Shown here: one piece after another, positions 33,419 to 43,494 of the stretch
How positions within the stretch are numbered: position 1 is the first letter of the stretch
Layout of the letters: the number at the start of each line of letters is the position of its first letter
Origin: Sphingobium lactosutens DS20
Lineage (GTDB): Bacteria; Pseudomonadota; Alphaproteobacteria; Sphingomonadales; Sphingomonadaceae
Assembly (NCBI RefSeq): GCF_000445105.1
Contig: NZ_ATDP01000098.1
Coordinates: forward strand, 1-64,000
Length of the DNA stretch: 64,000 bases
Direction: 5' to 3'
Notes under the pieces: generated by a model
The model's input: the letters and a program-made list of their open reading frames with translations, nothing else
Databases searched by the model: none
Told to the model about the DNA's origin: nothing
Translations under genes and position numbers: made by a program

Positions 33419-34621
33419 TCAGTCCCACCGAAGCGGCAGACGGGTGCAGGCCCCGACATTGCCGCCCTTCATCCGCACAGGATGCGCCGGGTCCAGGCGG
33501 TTGGACGGGATGCCCGCCAGCCACTCCTCCAGAAAGACGATCATTTCCATGCGCGCCAGCCCCGCGCCAACGCAGCGATGCGCGCCCGCGCCCATCGTGC
33601 TGTGGCGGGTGGCGTTCAAGCGCCGGTCGAACCGCACCTCATCGGGCGCATCGAAAGCCGTCGCATCCAGATTGTGGAACAGGCTGGGCAGATAGATGAT
33701 GTCGCCTCGATTGAGCGTCACGCCGTCCACGTCGACATCTTCGACCAGATTGCGGCTGACCGACACCGTGGGATAGCGGCGCAGCAATTCGTCAGCGGCA
33801 TCGGGAATCAGCGCGGGGTCGGCGCGCAACGCCGCCTGATCGTCAGGATAGCGCGCCAGATGAAGCGCCGCCATGCCGACGGCGGCGACCACCGTGTCCA
33901 GCCCGCCAAAGAGCAGGTTGCGGCACATCCGCTGCGCCTCGTCCAGCGTCCAGGGACGACCCGCGACCGGCTCTGACAGGATGCGGCTGAACAGGTCTTC
34001 GCCCGGCGCAGCCATGCGCTCGGCAATATAGGGCGCCAGATAGGCGTCGGCCGCGTCGCGCAGTTGCTCGACGGTCATCGACCCGTCCGGGCGAGTCAAC
34101 TGCGCGCCCAGCGCGCGCAGGCGGGGGCGATCCTCCAGCGGCACGTCGATCAATGTCAGAAAGATATGGAGCGGCAGGATTTCGGCAAATTGCTCGGTAA
34201 ATTCGCATTGTCCCAGCGGCGCGAGATCGCGCACCAGTTCCCGCGCGACCGCGCGCACCTGGGGTTCCAGCGCGACAATATGGCGGGATGCAAACCCCTT
34301 CATCACGGCCATGCGGAATGGCTGATGCACGGGCGGGTCCTGCTGCAACGGGATGAAGCGCATGACATCCCCCAAGCCCGGCGTCACGGCCAGCACCGCG
34401 CTCGACAAGCGTCGATTATCGGCCCAGAGGTCACGAACGATGGGTCCAGCCGTCGCGATCCAGTGGCCGCCATTGGCGATCGTCCAGACGATGCCCGGCC
34501 CACCCGGGCGCGCCAACGCCTGCCAGGCGGCGAAATAATCCTCCTCCACGCCCGGCGGATTGAAAATGTCGAAATCGACCACTCGATCCGCTGGCACATG
34601 CGCCGGTATCGCAGCGTCCAT
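33419..34621 (-). CDS. Cytochrome P450, CYP101 (P450cam)-like (400 aa)
   Basis: Heme ligand Cys350 lies in 'GAGAHRCVGAGLAR'; the usual Phe of the FG.G motif is replaced ('STMGAG'). The I-helix has 'LLFGGLDTVV', the ExxR helix is 'DELLRRYP', and 'TRPDGSMT', 'NGGHWIAT' and 'GQCEFTEQFAE' closely track P450cam. It therefore belongs with the CYP101-type terpenoid hydroxylases seen in Novosphingobium. It would need a ferredoxin and reductase, which are not adjacent. The start at ATG 34621 (MDAAIPAHVPADRVVDFD) follows GAGAGGAGC; an ATG 48 bases further upstream adds unlikely residues. Confidence 0.88.
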   Translation of the reverse strand: MDAAIPAHVPADRVVDFDIFNPPGVEEDYFAAWQALARPGGPGIVWTIANGGHWIATAGPIVRDLWADNRRLSSAVLAVTPGLGDVMRFIPLQQDPPVHQPFRMAVMKGFASRHIVALEPQVRAVARELVRDLAPLGQCEFTEQFAEILPLHIFLTLIDVPLEDRPRLRALGAQLTRPDGSMTVEQLRDAADAYLAPYIAERMAAPGEDLFSRILSEPVAGRPWTLDEAQRMCRNLLFGGLDTVVAAVGMAALHLARYPDDQAALRADPALIPDAADELLRRYPTVSVSRNLVEDVDVDGVTLNRGDIIYLPSLFHNLDATAFDAPDEVRFDRRLNATRHSTMGAGAHRCVGAGLARMEMIVFLEEWLAGIPSNRLDPAHPVRMKGGNVGACTRLPLRWD

Positions 34622-34683
34622 GCTCCTCTCCCTCGCGACGAAGGCAGAGCCTATCGCCCGCCCTGCCACGCGGAAGCTGCGAC

Positions 34684-35355
34684 TTATGGCAGGTCGCTGA
34701 CGCTGGCAGTCGTCCGGCGATAGAGCAGCATGACATTATTGGCGGGCATGGCAGACAGCTGACATGGACCAAAGCCGTGGCGCTCCGCGAGAAGGCCGGC
34801 ATCCTCGGCCCTGCGCAGCCCCCAGCGGGAATCGCGCGCGCGCAAGTCGGCATCGAACGCCAGATTGCTGGGCGCGGTCGGCGTGTCGGTGCGAATCCAG
34901 GGGCCGTACAGGATCAACGGCGCGCCCGGCGGCAACAGGCGCGCGGCGTGCGTGAACAGCCCGACCGTCGCGTCCCACGGGCTGATATGCGCCATGTTGA
35001 TGCACAGGACCGCGTCCGCCCGGTCGATTGGCCAGCTGGCCTCGCTTGCATCCAGTTGCAGGGGCAGGCGTAGATTGGGAAGCGCCGCATCCGCTCGCCG
35101 GGCCGCGATGGACGCCAGTGCGGTGGGATCAGGGTCTGTTGGTTGCCAGTCAAGTTCGGAAAAGACGGCAGCAAAGTGGACAGCATGCTCGCCACTGCCG
35201 CTGGCGACTTCCAGCACTAGGCCGGAGGACGGCAGCATATCGCGCAATTTCGTTACGATATCGTCACGGTTCCGCAGCGTGGCGGGGGCATGACGGCGGG
35301 GATCGCATGGTTCAGCGCCCCCCGCCCCCGCCTCACCGGGAACCCAGATCGTCAC
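34684..35355 (-). CDS. DUF938 SAM-dependent methyltransferase (223 aa)
   Basis: A class I methyltransferase fold is visible: 'GLVLEVASGSGEHAVHFA' (SAM motif I), 'LDWQPTDPDPTALASI' (motif II acidic loop) and 'DAVLCINMAHISPWDATVGL' (motif IV). The pattern 'RRHAPATLRNRD' near the N-terminus and the 'LYGPW' core are typical of DUF938. The substrate is unknown. Its ATG overlaps the stop of gcvPB (ATGA), so it is the last gene of the glycine cleavage transcript. Confidence 0.88.
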   Translation of the reverse strand: MTIWVPGEAGAGGAEPCDPRRHAPATLRNRDDIVTKLRDMLPSSGLVLEVASGSGEHAVHFAAVFSELDWQPTDPDPTALASIAARRADAALPNLRLPLQLDASEASWPIDRADAVLCINMAHISPWDATVGLFTHAARLLPPGAPLILYGPWIRTDTPTAPSNLAFDADLRARDSRWGLRRAEDAGLLAERHGFGPCQLSAMPANNVMLLYRRTTASVSDLP

Positions 35356-36926
35356 TCGGCGGCAGCCGCCAAATCCGGCTCACTCCAGCTCAGCACCGGC
35401 TTGCGCGCGGCCAGTGTCTCGTCCAGGCGACGGCGCGGCGCATGATAGGGCGCGCCCTTCAGCGCCTCGTCCCCCGCCTTCGCCCGCTCCGCCAGGCTGC
35501 GCAGCGCCAGGATGAACTGGTCGAGCGCCGCCTTGCTCTCCGTCTCGGTCGGTTCGACCAGCATCGCGCCATGGACGACCAGCGGGAAATACATGGTCAT
35601 GGGGTGGAAGCCCTCGTCGATCAGCCCCTTGGCAATGTCGAGCGTGGTGAAGCCATCGGCCAGCCCCTTGTCACTGAACAACGCCTCATGCATGCACGGG
35701 CCGCTGCCACCGAAGGGCGCGTCGAGCACATCGTCCAGGCTGCGAAGCACATAGTTGGCGTTGAGCACCGCGTCCTCCGCCACCTGCCGCAGGCCGTCAG
35801 CGCCATGGGACAGGATATAGGCGAGGGCGCGAGTGAACATGCCCATCTGCCCGTGGAAGGCGGACATGCGACCGAAACTCTGCGGCATTTCCTCGCCGAC
35901 ATTCTCCTCCTCGATAAGGTGGATCGAGCCGTCTTCCACGCGCGCAGTGTAAGGGAGCGGGCCGAAGGGCGCGAGCGCTTCGGACAGCACGACCGGGCCT
36001 GAGCCGGGCCCGCCGCCGCCATGGGGGGTGGAAAAGGTCTTGTGCAGGTTGATGTGCATCGCGTCGACGCCCAGGTCGCCGGGGCGGACGCGGCCGACGA
36101 TGGCGTTGAAGTTCGCGCCGTCGCAATAGACGAAGGCACCGGCGGCATGGACCGCATCGGAAATCACCTTCATGTCGCGCTCGAAAAGGCCGCAGGTGTT
36201 GGGGTTGGTGATCATCACCGCCGCAACATCGGGACCGAGCCGGGCTTTCAACGCTTCAAGGTCGACGCGGCCATCGGGGGTGGCGGGAATATCCTCGACC
36301 TTGTAGCCGCAAAAGGCCGCCGTGGCGGGATTGGTGCCGTGCGCGCTTTCGGGCACCAGCACGACCTGGCGCGCGTCGCCGCGCGCTTCAAGCGCCGCGC
36401 GGATGCAGAGCAGGCCGCACAGTTCGCCATGCGCACCCGCCTTGGGCGTCATGGCGACGCCGTGCATGCCGGTGAGCTTGATGAGCCAGACGGCCAGTTC
36501 GTTGATGACGCCCAGCGCGCCCTGCACCGTTGATTGCGGCTGGAGCGGGTGGATGTCGGCAAAGCCAGGCATCCGCGCGACCTTTTCATTGAGGCGCGGG
36601 TTGTGCTTCATCGTACAGGAGCCGAGCGGGAACAGGCCAAGGTCGATGGCGTAATTCTGGCGGCTAAGGCGCGTATAATGGCGCACCGTTTCCTGTTCGG
36701 AAAGGCCCGGCAGGCCGATCGCATCTGCGCGGGCAAGGTCGCCCAGGCGATTTTCGCCCTTGGGAGCGACAGCGAAGTCGACGCCTGTGGTGTCAGTCGA
36801 GCCGATCTCGAAGATCAGCTTTTCCTCCAGCATCAGCGCGCGGTTTCCGGTGGCGGTGGCGGGGGCCATATGGGCTTCCTCAACGGGCGTGGGGGCGGTG
36901 GGGCGGCCTTCCTTGAGCATGGTCAT
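35352..36926 (-). CDS. gcvPB: Glycine decarboxylase (P protein) subunit 2
   Basis: This is the C-terminal half of the two-subunit P protein (524 aa). The PLP-binding lysine lies in '[21 protein letters not shown]'; '[20 protein letters not shown]' and '[15 protein letters not shown]' are also family hallmarks. With GcvPA it decarboxylates glycine and loads the aminomethyl group on GcvH. Its ATG overlaps the gcvPA stop (ATGA), giving coupled equimolar synthesis. A non-conserved 30-residue N-terminal extension is present. Confidence 0.95.
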   Translation of the reverse strand: MTMLKEGRPTAPTPVEEAHMAPATATGNRALMLEEKLIFEIGSTDTTGVDFAVAPKGENRLGDLARADAIGLPGLSEQETVRHYTRLSRQNYAIDLGLFPLGSCTMKHNPRLNEKVARMPGFADIHPLQPQSTVQGALGVINELAVWLIKLTGMHGVAMTPKAGAHGELCGLLCIRAALEARGDARQVVLVPESAHGTNPATAAFCGYKVEDIPATPDGRVDLEALKARLGPDVAAVMITNPNTCGLFERDMKVISDAVHAAGAFVYCDGANFNAIVGRVRPGDLGVDAMHINLHKTFSTPHGGGGPGSGPVVLSEALAPFGPLPYTARVEDGSIHLIEEENVGEEMPQSFGRMSAFHGQMGMFTRALAYILSHGADGLRQVAEDAVLNANYVLRSLDDVLDAPFGGSGPCMHEALFSDKGLADGFTTLDIAKGLIDEGFHPMTMYFPLVVHGAMLVEPTETESKAALDQFILALRSLAERAKAGDEALKGAPYHAPRRRLDETLAARKPVLSWSEPDLAAAAE

Positions 36927-38281
36927 GCCAGTTCCTCCTCAAGCGCCTTGGCAAAGATGTCGATATCCTCCGCCGTCACGGTTTCGGTCACGGCGACGAC
37001 CAGGCCGTTCCCGATCTGCGGCGCGGTCGGGAAAAGGCGGCCGAGCGATACGCCGCCCAGCACGCCCCGGTCGGCCAGACGGCGGACTACGTCCCGGGCG
37101 TCCTTGGGTAGGACCAGCGTGAATTCGTTGAAAAAACTGTCGTTCATCAGCGTCACGCCGGGCAGCGCGGCAAGGCGGTCGGCAGCCTCTACCGCCATCG
37201 CGTGATTGAGGCTGGCCAAGGCACGCAGCCCCTTTTCGCCGAGCAGCGTCATATGGATGCTGAACGCCAAGGCACAGAGGCCTGAATTGGTGCAGATGTT
37301 CGATGTCGCCTTTTCGCGGCGGATATGCTGTTCGCGGGTGGATAGCGTCAGCACGAAGCCGCGCTTGCCAGCCGCATCGACCGTCTCGCCGCACAGGCGG
37401 CCGGGCATCTGGCGCACATATTTCTGCTTGCACGCGAACAGGCCAAGATAGGGCCCCCCAAATTGCAGCCCGACGCCGATCGACTGGCCTTCGCCAACGA
37501 CGATGTCCGCGCCCATGGCACCTGGCGCCTTGATCGCGCCAAGAGCGACCGGTTCGGTGACGACGGCAACCAACAGCGCGCCGGCGGCGTGCGCCGCGTC
37601 CGCCAATGCGGTAAGGTCCTCAATTCGGCCGAGAATATCGGGATATTGGACAACAACGCAGCTTGTGTCCTTGTCGATCGCCGCGATCAGCTTCTGGCTG
37701 TCGGTTTTGCTGTCGAGTTCGGGCGTTTCATAGGCCAGATCGTCGCCCGTGAACTTGGCCATCGTCTGCGCGACCGAGACATAATGGGGGTGGAGCCCGG
37801 ACGAGAGCAGTGCCTTGCCCCGCTTCGTGATGCGCCGCGCCATGACGATCGCTTCCCAGCAGGCGGTCGATCCATCATACATGGACGCATTGGCAACGTC
37901 GCAGCCCAGCAGTCGCGCGACCTGCGTCTGGAATTCGAACAGCACCTGGAGCGTGCCCTGCGCGATTTCCGGCTGATAAGGGGTATAGGCGGTCAGGAAC
38001 TCGCCGCGCTGGATCAGATGATCGACGCTGGCGGGCACATGATGCTTATACGCACCCGCACCCAGGAAGAAGGGCGCTTCCCCGGCCGACAGGTTTTTCC
38101 GGGCGAGCGCGGCCATGTGCCGCTCGACCGCCATTTCGCTGGCATGGTCGGGGAGGTTGGGAATCGTGCCGGCCAAACGCGCTTCGGCGGGTACATCGAC
38201 GAAGAGATCGTCAATGGATGCCGCGCCGATCGTCGCCAGCATCGCCTGCCGGTCGCTGTCGGTAAGGGGTAGGTAGCGCAT
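36923..38281 (-). CDS. gcvPA: Glycine decarboxylase (P protein) subunit 1
   Basis: This is the N-terminal half of the split P protein (452 aa from [15 protein letters not shown]). '[19 protein letters not shown]', '[21 protein letters not shown]', '[15 protein letters not shown]' and '[20 protein letters not shown]' are characteristic. It lacks the PLP lysine, which is supplied by GcvPB. A longer frame to 38344 runs into an intergenic palindromic repeat and is not likely coding. A 156-base gap holding that repeat separates it from gcvH upstream. Confidence 0.95.
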   Translation of the reverse strand: MRYLPLTDSDRQAMLATIGAASIDDLFVDVPAEARLAGTIPNLPDHASEMAVERHMAALARKNLSAGEAPFFLGAGAYKHHVPASVDHLIQRGEFLTAYTPYQPEIAQGTLQVLFEFQTQVARLLGCDVANASMYDGSTACWEAIVMARRITKRGKALLSSGLHPHYVSVAQTMAKFTGDDLAYETPELDSKTDSQKLIAAIDKDTSCVVVQYPDILGRIEDLTALADAAHAAGALLVAVVTEPVALGAIKAPGAMGADIVVGEGQSIGVGLQFGGPYLGLFACKQKYVRQMPGRLCGETVDAAGKRGFVLTLSTREQHIRREKATSNICTNSGLCALAFSIHMTLLGEKGLRALASLNHAMAVEAADRLAALPGVTLMNDSFFNEFTLVLPKDARDVVRRLADRGVLGGVSLGRLFPTAPQIGNGLVVAVTETVTAEDIDIFAKALEEELA

Positions 38282-38292
38282 GTCATTCTCCA

Positions 38293-38426
38293 CTCCCCTC
38301 CCTTTTGCGGGGAGGGGCCAGGGGTGGGTGCGATTGCCCGGCAATCGCTGGCATTGCCTGTAAGGTCAGGTCGCAAGGCTTGCCTCGCTTGCCACCCACC
38401 CCTTCCCCCTCCCTGTTGGGAGAGGC
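38293..38426. repeat. GC-rich inverted repeat between gcvH and gcvPA
   Basis: The left part holds 'GGGGAGGGGCCAGGGGTGGG' near 38309-38328 and the right part holds 'CCACCCACCCCTTCCCCCTC' near 38393-38412. These pair as a long imperfect stem around a central loop of about 60 bases. The left part also has its own small hairpin (CCCCTCCC-TTTTGC-GGGGAGGGG). Elements of this look are scattered between genes in many alphaproteobacteria. It may influence the gcvH to gcvPA ratio. Confidence 0.65.
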
Positions 38427-38437
38427 TTATCCAGGCG

Positions 38438-38809
38438 TCAAAGGCTGGCCACGAACTTCTTGTAGGCGGACTCGTTCATCAGGCCTTCCAGCTCGCTGGC
38501 GTCGGTCAGCCGCAGCTTGAAGAACCAGCCATCTTCTTCGGCGTCGCTGTTGACCAGCGCGGGCTCGTCCTCCAGCGCGCTGTTGGTTTCCACGACTTCG
38601 CCCGAGATCGGCGCATAGACGTCCGACGCGGCCTTCACCGATTCGACGACGGCGGCATCGTCGCCCTTTTCAAACGTCGTGCCTTCGGCGGGCAGTTCGA
38701 CGAAGACGATGTCGCCCAGTTGCTCCTGCGCATAGTCGGTGATGCCGACCGTGGCGATTTCGCCCTCTACGTCGATCCATTCATGTTCGTCGGTAAAATA
38801 ACGGCTCAT
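38438..38809 (-). CDS. gcvH: Glycine cleavage system H protein
   Basis: The product is 123 aa from [14 protein letters not shown]. The lipoyl-lysine lies in '[15 protein letters not shown]', with the flanking '[19 protein letters not shown]' and 'NEDGWFF'-type region ('[13 protein letters not shown]'). It shuttles the aminomethyl group between P, T and L proteins. It is the second gene of the riboswitch-controlled operon, 31 bases after gcvT. An ATG six bases earlier (MHMSRYF) is an alternative start. Confidence 0.95.
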   Translation of the reverse strand: MSRYFTDEHEWIDVEGEIATVGITDYAQEQLGDIVFVELPAEGTTFEKGDDAAVVESVKAASDVYAPISGEVVETNSALEDEPALVNSDAEEDGWFFKLRLTDASELEGLMNESAYKKFVASL

Positions 38810-38840
38810 ATGCATGTTCCCCTTCGCAAAGGTGATGAAA

Positions 38841-39992
38841 TCAGGGCTTGCGGCGATACCGGTGCGGAACGAACGGCATCGGTGCGACCACAGCGGCAAT
38901 ACGCTTGCCGCGCACATCTATTTCCAACGCCGTGTCGATTGCCGAATAAGGCGTACTGACCCAGCCCATGGCAATCGGCGCGCCGATCGTAGGGGCAAAA
39001 CCGCCCGACGTGACTTCGCCGACCTCGACCGACCCGGCAAATATCCTGGCGCCTTCGCGCGCGGGCAGGCGGCCATCGATGCGCAGCCCCACCCGGCGCG
39101 CGCCCGGTCCGTCGGCCAGTTCCTTCATCACGCGGGCATGGCCGACAAAGCCGCCTTCCTCACGCCGGCGCTTCTGGATGGCAAAGCCCAGATCCGCCGC
39201 GATCGTGCTGATGGCGGGCGTCAGGTCATGGCCGTATAGCGGCAGACCCGCCTCCAGCCTCAGCGAATCGCGTGCGCCAAGACCGATTGGCTTGACCTGA
39301 GGCAGCGCGCAGAGCGCGTCGGCCAGCAACCTGGCATCCTCGCCCGGTACGCTGATCTCAAAGCCGTCCTCGCCAGTATAGCCGGACCGGCTGATCCACA
39401 GCGACACGCCGCGCCAGATGAACAGGCCTGATTGCATGAACAGAAGGTCGGCCGTATCCGGGATCAGGCTGGCCAGCGCTTCGCCGGCTTCTGGCCCCTG
39501 AAGCGCCAGCAAGGCCTGCTCGTCCATATGGTTCATGGTGACTTCGTCAGGCAGATGCTCGATCATCCAGCCGATATCGTCATATTTGGTCGCACCATTG
39601 ACGACCATGTAGATGTCCGCCCCGTCGAACGCGCCGTCACCCAGGCGCGACACCATCAGGTCGTCCAATATGCCGCCTTCGTCGTCCAGCAGCATCGAGT
39701 AACGCTGGCGAAAGGGCTTCAATCCCTTGATGTCGCTGGGCAGCAGATGCTCCAGCGCGGCGTCGACGCCCTCGCCCGTGAATGTCAGCTGGCCCATGTG
39801 GCTGACATCGAACAGGCCGGCATGTTCACGGGTCCAGCCATGCTCGGCCATGATGCCTTCATACTGGATCGGCATGTGATAGCCGGCAAAGCCGACCATG
39901 CGCGCACCCTTGTCGCGATGCCAGGCATCGAGCGGCAATGTCTGCAACGGCAGCTCTTCTTCGATATGGGTGACGTCGTCAGTGCCGGACAT
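38841..39992 (-). CDS. gcvT: Glycine cleavage system T protein (aminomethyltransferase)
   Basis: The protein is 383 aa with the folate-binding T domain: '[20 protein letters not shown]', '[17 protein letters not shown]', '[13 protein letters not shown]', '[15 protein letters not shown]' and '[21 protein letters not shown]'. It closes with '[20 protein letters not shown]'. It releases ammonia and makes 5,10-methylene-THF. It is the first gene after the tandem glycine riboswitch, about 70 bases from its end. A short N-terminal extension is specific to this lineage. Confidence 0.95.
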   Translation of the reverse strand: MSGTDDVTHIEEELPLQTLPLDAWHRDKGARMVGFAGYHMPIQYEGIMAEHGWTREHAGLFDVSHMGQLTFTGEGVDAALEHLLPSDIKGLKPFRQRYSMLLDDEGGILDDLMVSRLGDGAFDGADIYMVVNGATKYDDIGWMIEHLPDEVTMNHMDEQALLALQGPEAGEALASLIPDTADLLFMQSGLFIWRGVSLWISRSGYTGEDGFEISVPGEDARLLADALCALPQVKPIGLGARDSLRLEAGLPLYGHDLTPAISTIAADLGFAIQKRRREEGGFVGHARVMKELADGPGARRVGLRIDGRLPAREGARIFAGSVEVGEVTSGGFAPTIGAPIAMGWVSTPYSAIDTALEIDVRGKRIAAVVAPMPFVPHRYRRKP

Positions 39993-40060
39993 GGATGCGG
40001 CCTCCGTGCATGAGGATATGGCGACAGCGTCATCCTGCTCGATAGGCCGGATTGCTGCAC

Positions 40061-40257
40061 CCCCTCTGTCACGGAACCTGAGAGCTTTGACCAGCGGCCT
40101 TGTGGCCGACCAGCTTACCCCTTCGGTGGGACGGGCGAGAAGCGCGTCCGCTTTCCAGAGTGCCTTGCGCGCGATGCGGTCCTTTGGCCTGAGAGATTCC
40201 GGGGCGGTTGCTCCTTCGGCGACGGGCTGTGCCTAAAAGGCCCCCCATGCTCTCCCG
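40061..40257 (-). ncRNA. Tandem glycine riboswitch controlling the gcv operon
   Basis: Read on the minus strand the element starts GGGAGAGC (40257) and has two aptamers. The first has 'CCGAAGGAGCAA' (40219-40208) and 'CTCTCAGGCCAAAGGACC' (about 40196-40179). The second has 'CACTCTGGAAAG' (40162-40151), 'CACCGAAGGGGTAA' (40128-40115) and 'AAAGCTCTCAGG' (40088-40077), ending near 'ACAGAGGGGG'. These are the conserved glycine-aptamer cores with a short linker. In this family glycine binding turns on downstream gcv expression. A possible TTGACG -35 box overlaps the dgt stop codon. Confidence 0.93.
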
Positions 40258-40321
40258 CATCATGCCCGACGGACGAATCCGCCGGAGACAAACAGCGCAT
40301 TGCGACAAAGGACGGGGCGCG

Positions 40322-41482
40322 TCAATCGGCGAGCGCGAGCGCCCCGAAGATTTCCCGATGCCGCTTTTCCGCATAGCGATCGGTCATGCCCGCGATGAAA
40401 TCGGCGATATGGCGGCTGCGGGTCGGTTCTTCCAGCGCGCACTCGTCGCGCCATTCGGCCGGCATCAGCGCAGGATCATCCTGATAGGCCCGGAACAGGT
40501 CGGTGACGATCACCCGCGCCCGATCAGCGGCGGCCAACTGGTCGGGATGATGATAGAGCGTTGCATACATGAACCGCTTGAGTGCGCGTTCCTGCGCGGC
40601 GAGGTCGGGCGAAAAACCAACGAGCGTGCGGCCGAGCGCGCGCACATCGTCAACGGTTTCAACCCGCGACTCCGCGATATTCAGCCGGGTCGTTTCCAGC
40701 AGATCATTGGCCATCACGCCAATCTGTTCGCGCACCAGTTCGCGCAGCAACCGGTCCTGCGATACGTCGGGATAGCGGGCGCGGACACGGTCCCAGCAAA
40801 GCTGGACGAACGGCACCTCCAGCAACTGCTCCAGCGTCAAAAGCCCGGCGCGCAGGCCATCGTCGATATCATGATTGTCATAGGCGATGTCGTCGGAAAT
40901 CGCCGCAAGCTGCGCCTCCAATGAGGCGTGGCTTGTGAGGTCAAGCGGAAAGAGCGCATTCAATTCCCGCATCGCCCAGCCCGGACGAACGACCGGGCCA
41001 TTATGCTTGGCCAGGCCCTCCAGCATTTCCCAGCTGAGGTTCAGCCCACGAAACCGCGGATAGGGACTTTCCAGCAGCATCAGCGTGCGCAGCGTATGGG
41101 CGTTGTGATCGAAACCGCCATGCTGATCCAGCGCAGCCTCCAGCGCATCCTCCCCGGCATGGCCGAAGGGCGGATGGCCGATGTCATGCGCCAGGCACAA
41201 CGCTTCCGTCAGATCCTCGTTAAGGCCCAACGTCCGCGCGGTGGTGCGCCCGATCTGCGCAACCTCCAGACTGTGAGTCAGGCGGACCCGATAATGGTCA
41301 CCATCGGGCGACACGAACACCTGCGTCTTGTGACGCAGGCGGCGGAAAGCGATCGAATGAATGATGCGGTCGCGGTCGCGCTGGAAAATGTCGCGCGGCC
41401 CGCGCATCTCCCCGCCCGGTTCGGCATGTAGGCGGCCGCGACTGGCGGCGGGGTGGCAGGCATAGGGGGCGAGCATCGTCAT
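40322..41482 (-). CDS. dgt: dGTPase-like HD-domain triphosphohydrolase (386 aa)
   Basis: The HD-domain metal ligands are visible in 'RVRLTHSLEVAQIGR' and 'ALCLAHDIGHPPFGHAGEDAL', with a later Asp in 'ISDDIAYDNHDIDDG'. 'RDRDRIIHSIAFRRLRHKTQVF' is the family opening. The length fits the shorter dGTPase-like group rather than E. coli Dgt. It hydrolyses dNTPs to nucleoside and triphosphate. It begins 11 bases after the SPOR-protein stop, so the two probably share a transcript that ends before the riboswitch. Confidence 0.92.
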   Translation of the reverse strand: MTMLAPYACHPAASRGRLHAEPGGEMRGPRDIFQRDRDRIIHSIAFRRLRHKTQVFVSPDGDHYRVRLTHSLEVAQIGRTTARTLGLNEDLTEALCLAHDIGHPPFGHAGEDALEAALDQHGGFDHNAHTLRTLMLLESPYPRFRGLNLSWEMLEGLAKHNGPVVRPGWAMRELNALFPLDLTSHASLEAQLAAISDDIAYDNHDIDDGLRAGLLTLEQLLEVPFVQLCWDRVRARYPDVSQDRLLRELVREQIGVMANDLLETTRLNIAESRVETVDDVRALGRTLVGFSPDLAAQERALKRFMYATLYHHPDQLAAADRARVIVTDLFRAYQDDPALMPAEWRDECALEEPTRSRHIADFIAGMTDRYAEKRHREIFGALALAD

Positions 41483-41492
41483 GCCCTGCGCC

Positions 41493-43370
41493 TTACTCGC
41501 CCGCCAGCTTCTCGACTACCTCTCCCGCATCGCTTTTCCACGCGAACACGTCGGCGCCAGCGGCCTTGAGCTTGGTTTCCAGTTCCTTGGCGCGAGTGAA
41601 ACTGGGGAATGGCCCGACCAGCAGCCGGTTGGTCTGGCCCCAGCCGGCCGTCCACGCATCCTGCGGCGCGATGCTGTCATATTTGCCGCGCAGCCGCTTC
41701 ATCGTGAAGGCGAGCGCGGACTTGCTCTGCCCTACCCCCACCTGCAACCAGTTGCGCGACGGATTGGCGGCAAGGCGCTTTTTCTCCTCGGCCTCTTTCT
41801 TGGCCTTGGCGTCGGCTTCGGCCTTTGCCTTGGCGGCCGCCTCCTTCTTCGCCTTGGCCGCAGCAGCCGCGGCGGCAGCCTGTCGCTCGGCGCGGCGGGC
41901 TGCCTGCATGGCCGCGATCTCGTTCAGGTCTACCGCCGCCACGGTCGGCTGCCGTTCCGCATCAGGCACATCGATCGCGCGAATGATGTCGGCGAGCGTG
42001 CGCGTGGCTTGCGGGTCGGGCGCGGGAGGCGCGGACGGCGTGGATGCCGCAGCGGGCGGCGGCGACGCCTGGGCCAGTGCGGCGGAATCGCTTTGTGCGC
42101 TGGTTGCGGGGGGCGGCGTTGCGGCAGCGGGCGTCCTGCCGTCGATCGTGTCGAAGCCCGGCGCAGGTGGCCCCTGCACCGCCGAAGCAGCAACGCGCGC
42201 CGTCAGCTGCGGCGGCGGCGTGGATGCGGATGCGGATGCTGACCTTTGCGCCTGAGGCAAGGGCTGCACCACGGGCTGCGCGGCGCGCGTCGGCAGGGGC
42301 TGGACAGTCTGCGCCTGCGCAACTTGCGTCGGCGCGTCAGGTGCAGGGGCGTTGTTCGTCGCACTGGCGGCAGCGGTAGAGGCTGGTTGGCCGGCGGTCG
42401 AGAAGCCTGGCGTCGGCGCAGGCGTCGGCGTCCTCTGTGCTCCGGCGCGCGCCAGACGCGCGGCCTCCCGGCGCTGCCGCCGCTGCTCGGCGCGACTAAG
42501 GGGACGAGCGCGCGTCGGTGCGGTCTGCGCGGACGCTTGTGCGACTTGCGTGGCAGGCTTGGTCGCGGGTGTTGCCAATGCCATCGTGGGGGGCGGCGCA
42601 GTTGGCGTGACGGCCGCGACGGCGGTGCCGACCTGCGAGGGGAACTGCCCGAAATGCACCGCCGCCGCCTTTTGCTGCGCGGTCAGATAGGGCATTTTCT
42701 GCATATAGGGGGTGATCGCTGCGGCAAGCTGCGCGGGCATTGCCTGCTCCGCCACTTTCCGGGCATCGGCCTGACGATTGTTCATGGCATAGATGAACGC
42801 GCGGTATCGCCATGCGGCGCGGTCGCTCTTGTAGAGCAGCGGCTCCAGCATCTTTTCCGCCGCATCCACCTGCCCGGAAATGCCGAGGGAGGCGGCATAA
42901 CGGCGGCGCAATTCGGCATTGTCGGGCGACCGCGCCAGGGCGGCCTGATAATCCCGCTGCGCACCCGCCTGATCGCCAGTCAGATCGCGCGCAAGGCCAC
43001 GTTCCGTCAAAATGCTTGCCTCAGGAAAACCCAGCCGCTGCGCCTGGTCGAACAAGCGGACGGCTTCTGCCGGATTTTGGAGCTTAAGCATGACCCGCGC
43101 CAGCCCTGCCTTGATGCGGCCGTTTCCGCTCGCAATCGCATCGGCGCGGGCAAAGAAACCGGCGGCCCCGTGCGGGTCATCCAGCGCGAGCGCGGCTTCG
43201 CCCGCGCCGATCAGCGCATCGACATCGCGCGGGTTGGAGGCCAGCCGCGCAAGATTGCTATTGAGGTCGGCAGCACCCAGCGGCCGGACGAGGTCGGCCT
43301 GATCGGTCTGAGCAATGGCGGGGGGCGCAAGCAGAAGCGCGCAGAGAATCCAGGGAAGAGACTTAGTCAC
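41493..43370 (-). CDS. TPR and SPOR-domain envelope protein (625 aa)
   Basis: A signal peptide (residues 1-20, ending PPAIAQ) is followed by TPR-like helices at about 30-220 ('GRIKAGLARVMLKLQNPAEAV', 'ALARSPDNAELRRRYAASLG'). A long Ala/Pro/Gln-rich low-complexity linker (about 250-480), an Ala/Lys helix and a C-terminal SPOR domain ('WLQVGVGQSKSALAFTMKRL', 'LLVGPFPSFTRAKELETKLKAAGADVFAW') complete it. SPOR domains bind denuded glycan at the septum, so it is probably a division-associated periplasmic protein, consistent with ftsZ just upstream. It is separated from ftsZ by a terminator. Confidence 0.82.
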   Translation of the reverse strand: MTKSLPWILCALLLAPPAIAQTDQADLVRPLGAADLNSNLARLASNPRDVDALIGAGEAALALDDPHGAAGFFARADAIASGNGRIKAGLARVMLKLQNPAEAVRLFDQAQRLGFPEASILTERGLARDLTGDQAGAQRDYQAALARSPDNAELRRRYAASLGISGQVDAAEKMLEPLLYKSDRAAWRYRAFIYAMNNRQADARKVAEQAMPAQLAAAITPYMQKMPYLTAQQKAAAVHFGQFPSQVGTAVAAVTPTAPPPTMALATPATKPATQVAQASAQTAPTRARPLSRAEQRRQRREAARLARAGAQRTPTPAPTPGFSTAGQPASTAAASATNNAPAPDAPTQVAQAQTVQPLPTRAAQPVVQPLPQAQRSASASASTPPPQLTARVAASAVQGPPAPGFDTIDGRTPAAATPPPATSAQSDSAALAQASPPPAAASTPSAPPAPDPQATRTLADIIRAIDVPDAERQPTVAAVDLNEIAAMQAARRAERQAAAAAAAAKAKKEAAAKAKAEADAKAKKEAEEKKRLAANPSRNWLQVGVGQSKSALAFTMKRLRGKYDSIAPQDAWTAGWGQTNRLLVGPFPSFTRAKELETKLKAAGADVFAWKSDAGEVVEKLAGE

Positions 43371-43417
43371 ATTTCCCCCTTAACCGATGCCATGCTGAAT
43401 GGGAAATCAACGCGAAC

Positions 43418-43460
43418 AAAAAGCGCGCCGGGCCGCACTGGTTGGCCGACGACGCGCTTT
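43418..43460 (-). terminator. Rho-independent terminator after ftsZ
   Basis: On the minus strand, AAAGCGCG...CGGCC pairs with GGCC...CGCGCTTT around a loop AACCAGTGC, followed by TTTTTG. It lies 35 bases past the ftsZ stop and closes the dcw operon. Confidence 0.7.
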
Positions 43461-43494
43461 CCTGCACAGGAGGCGGACGTCGCCGCCCCTGGCG

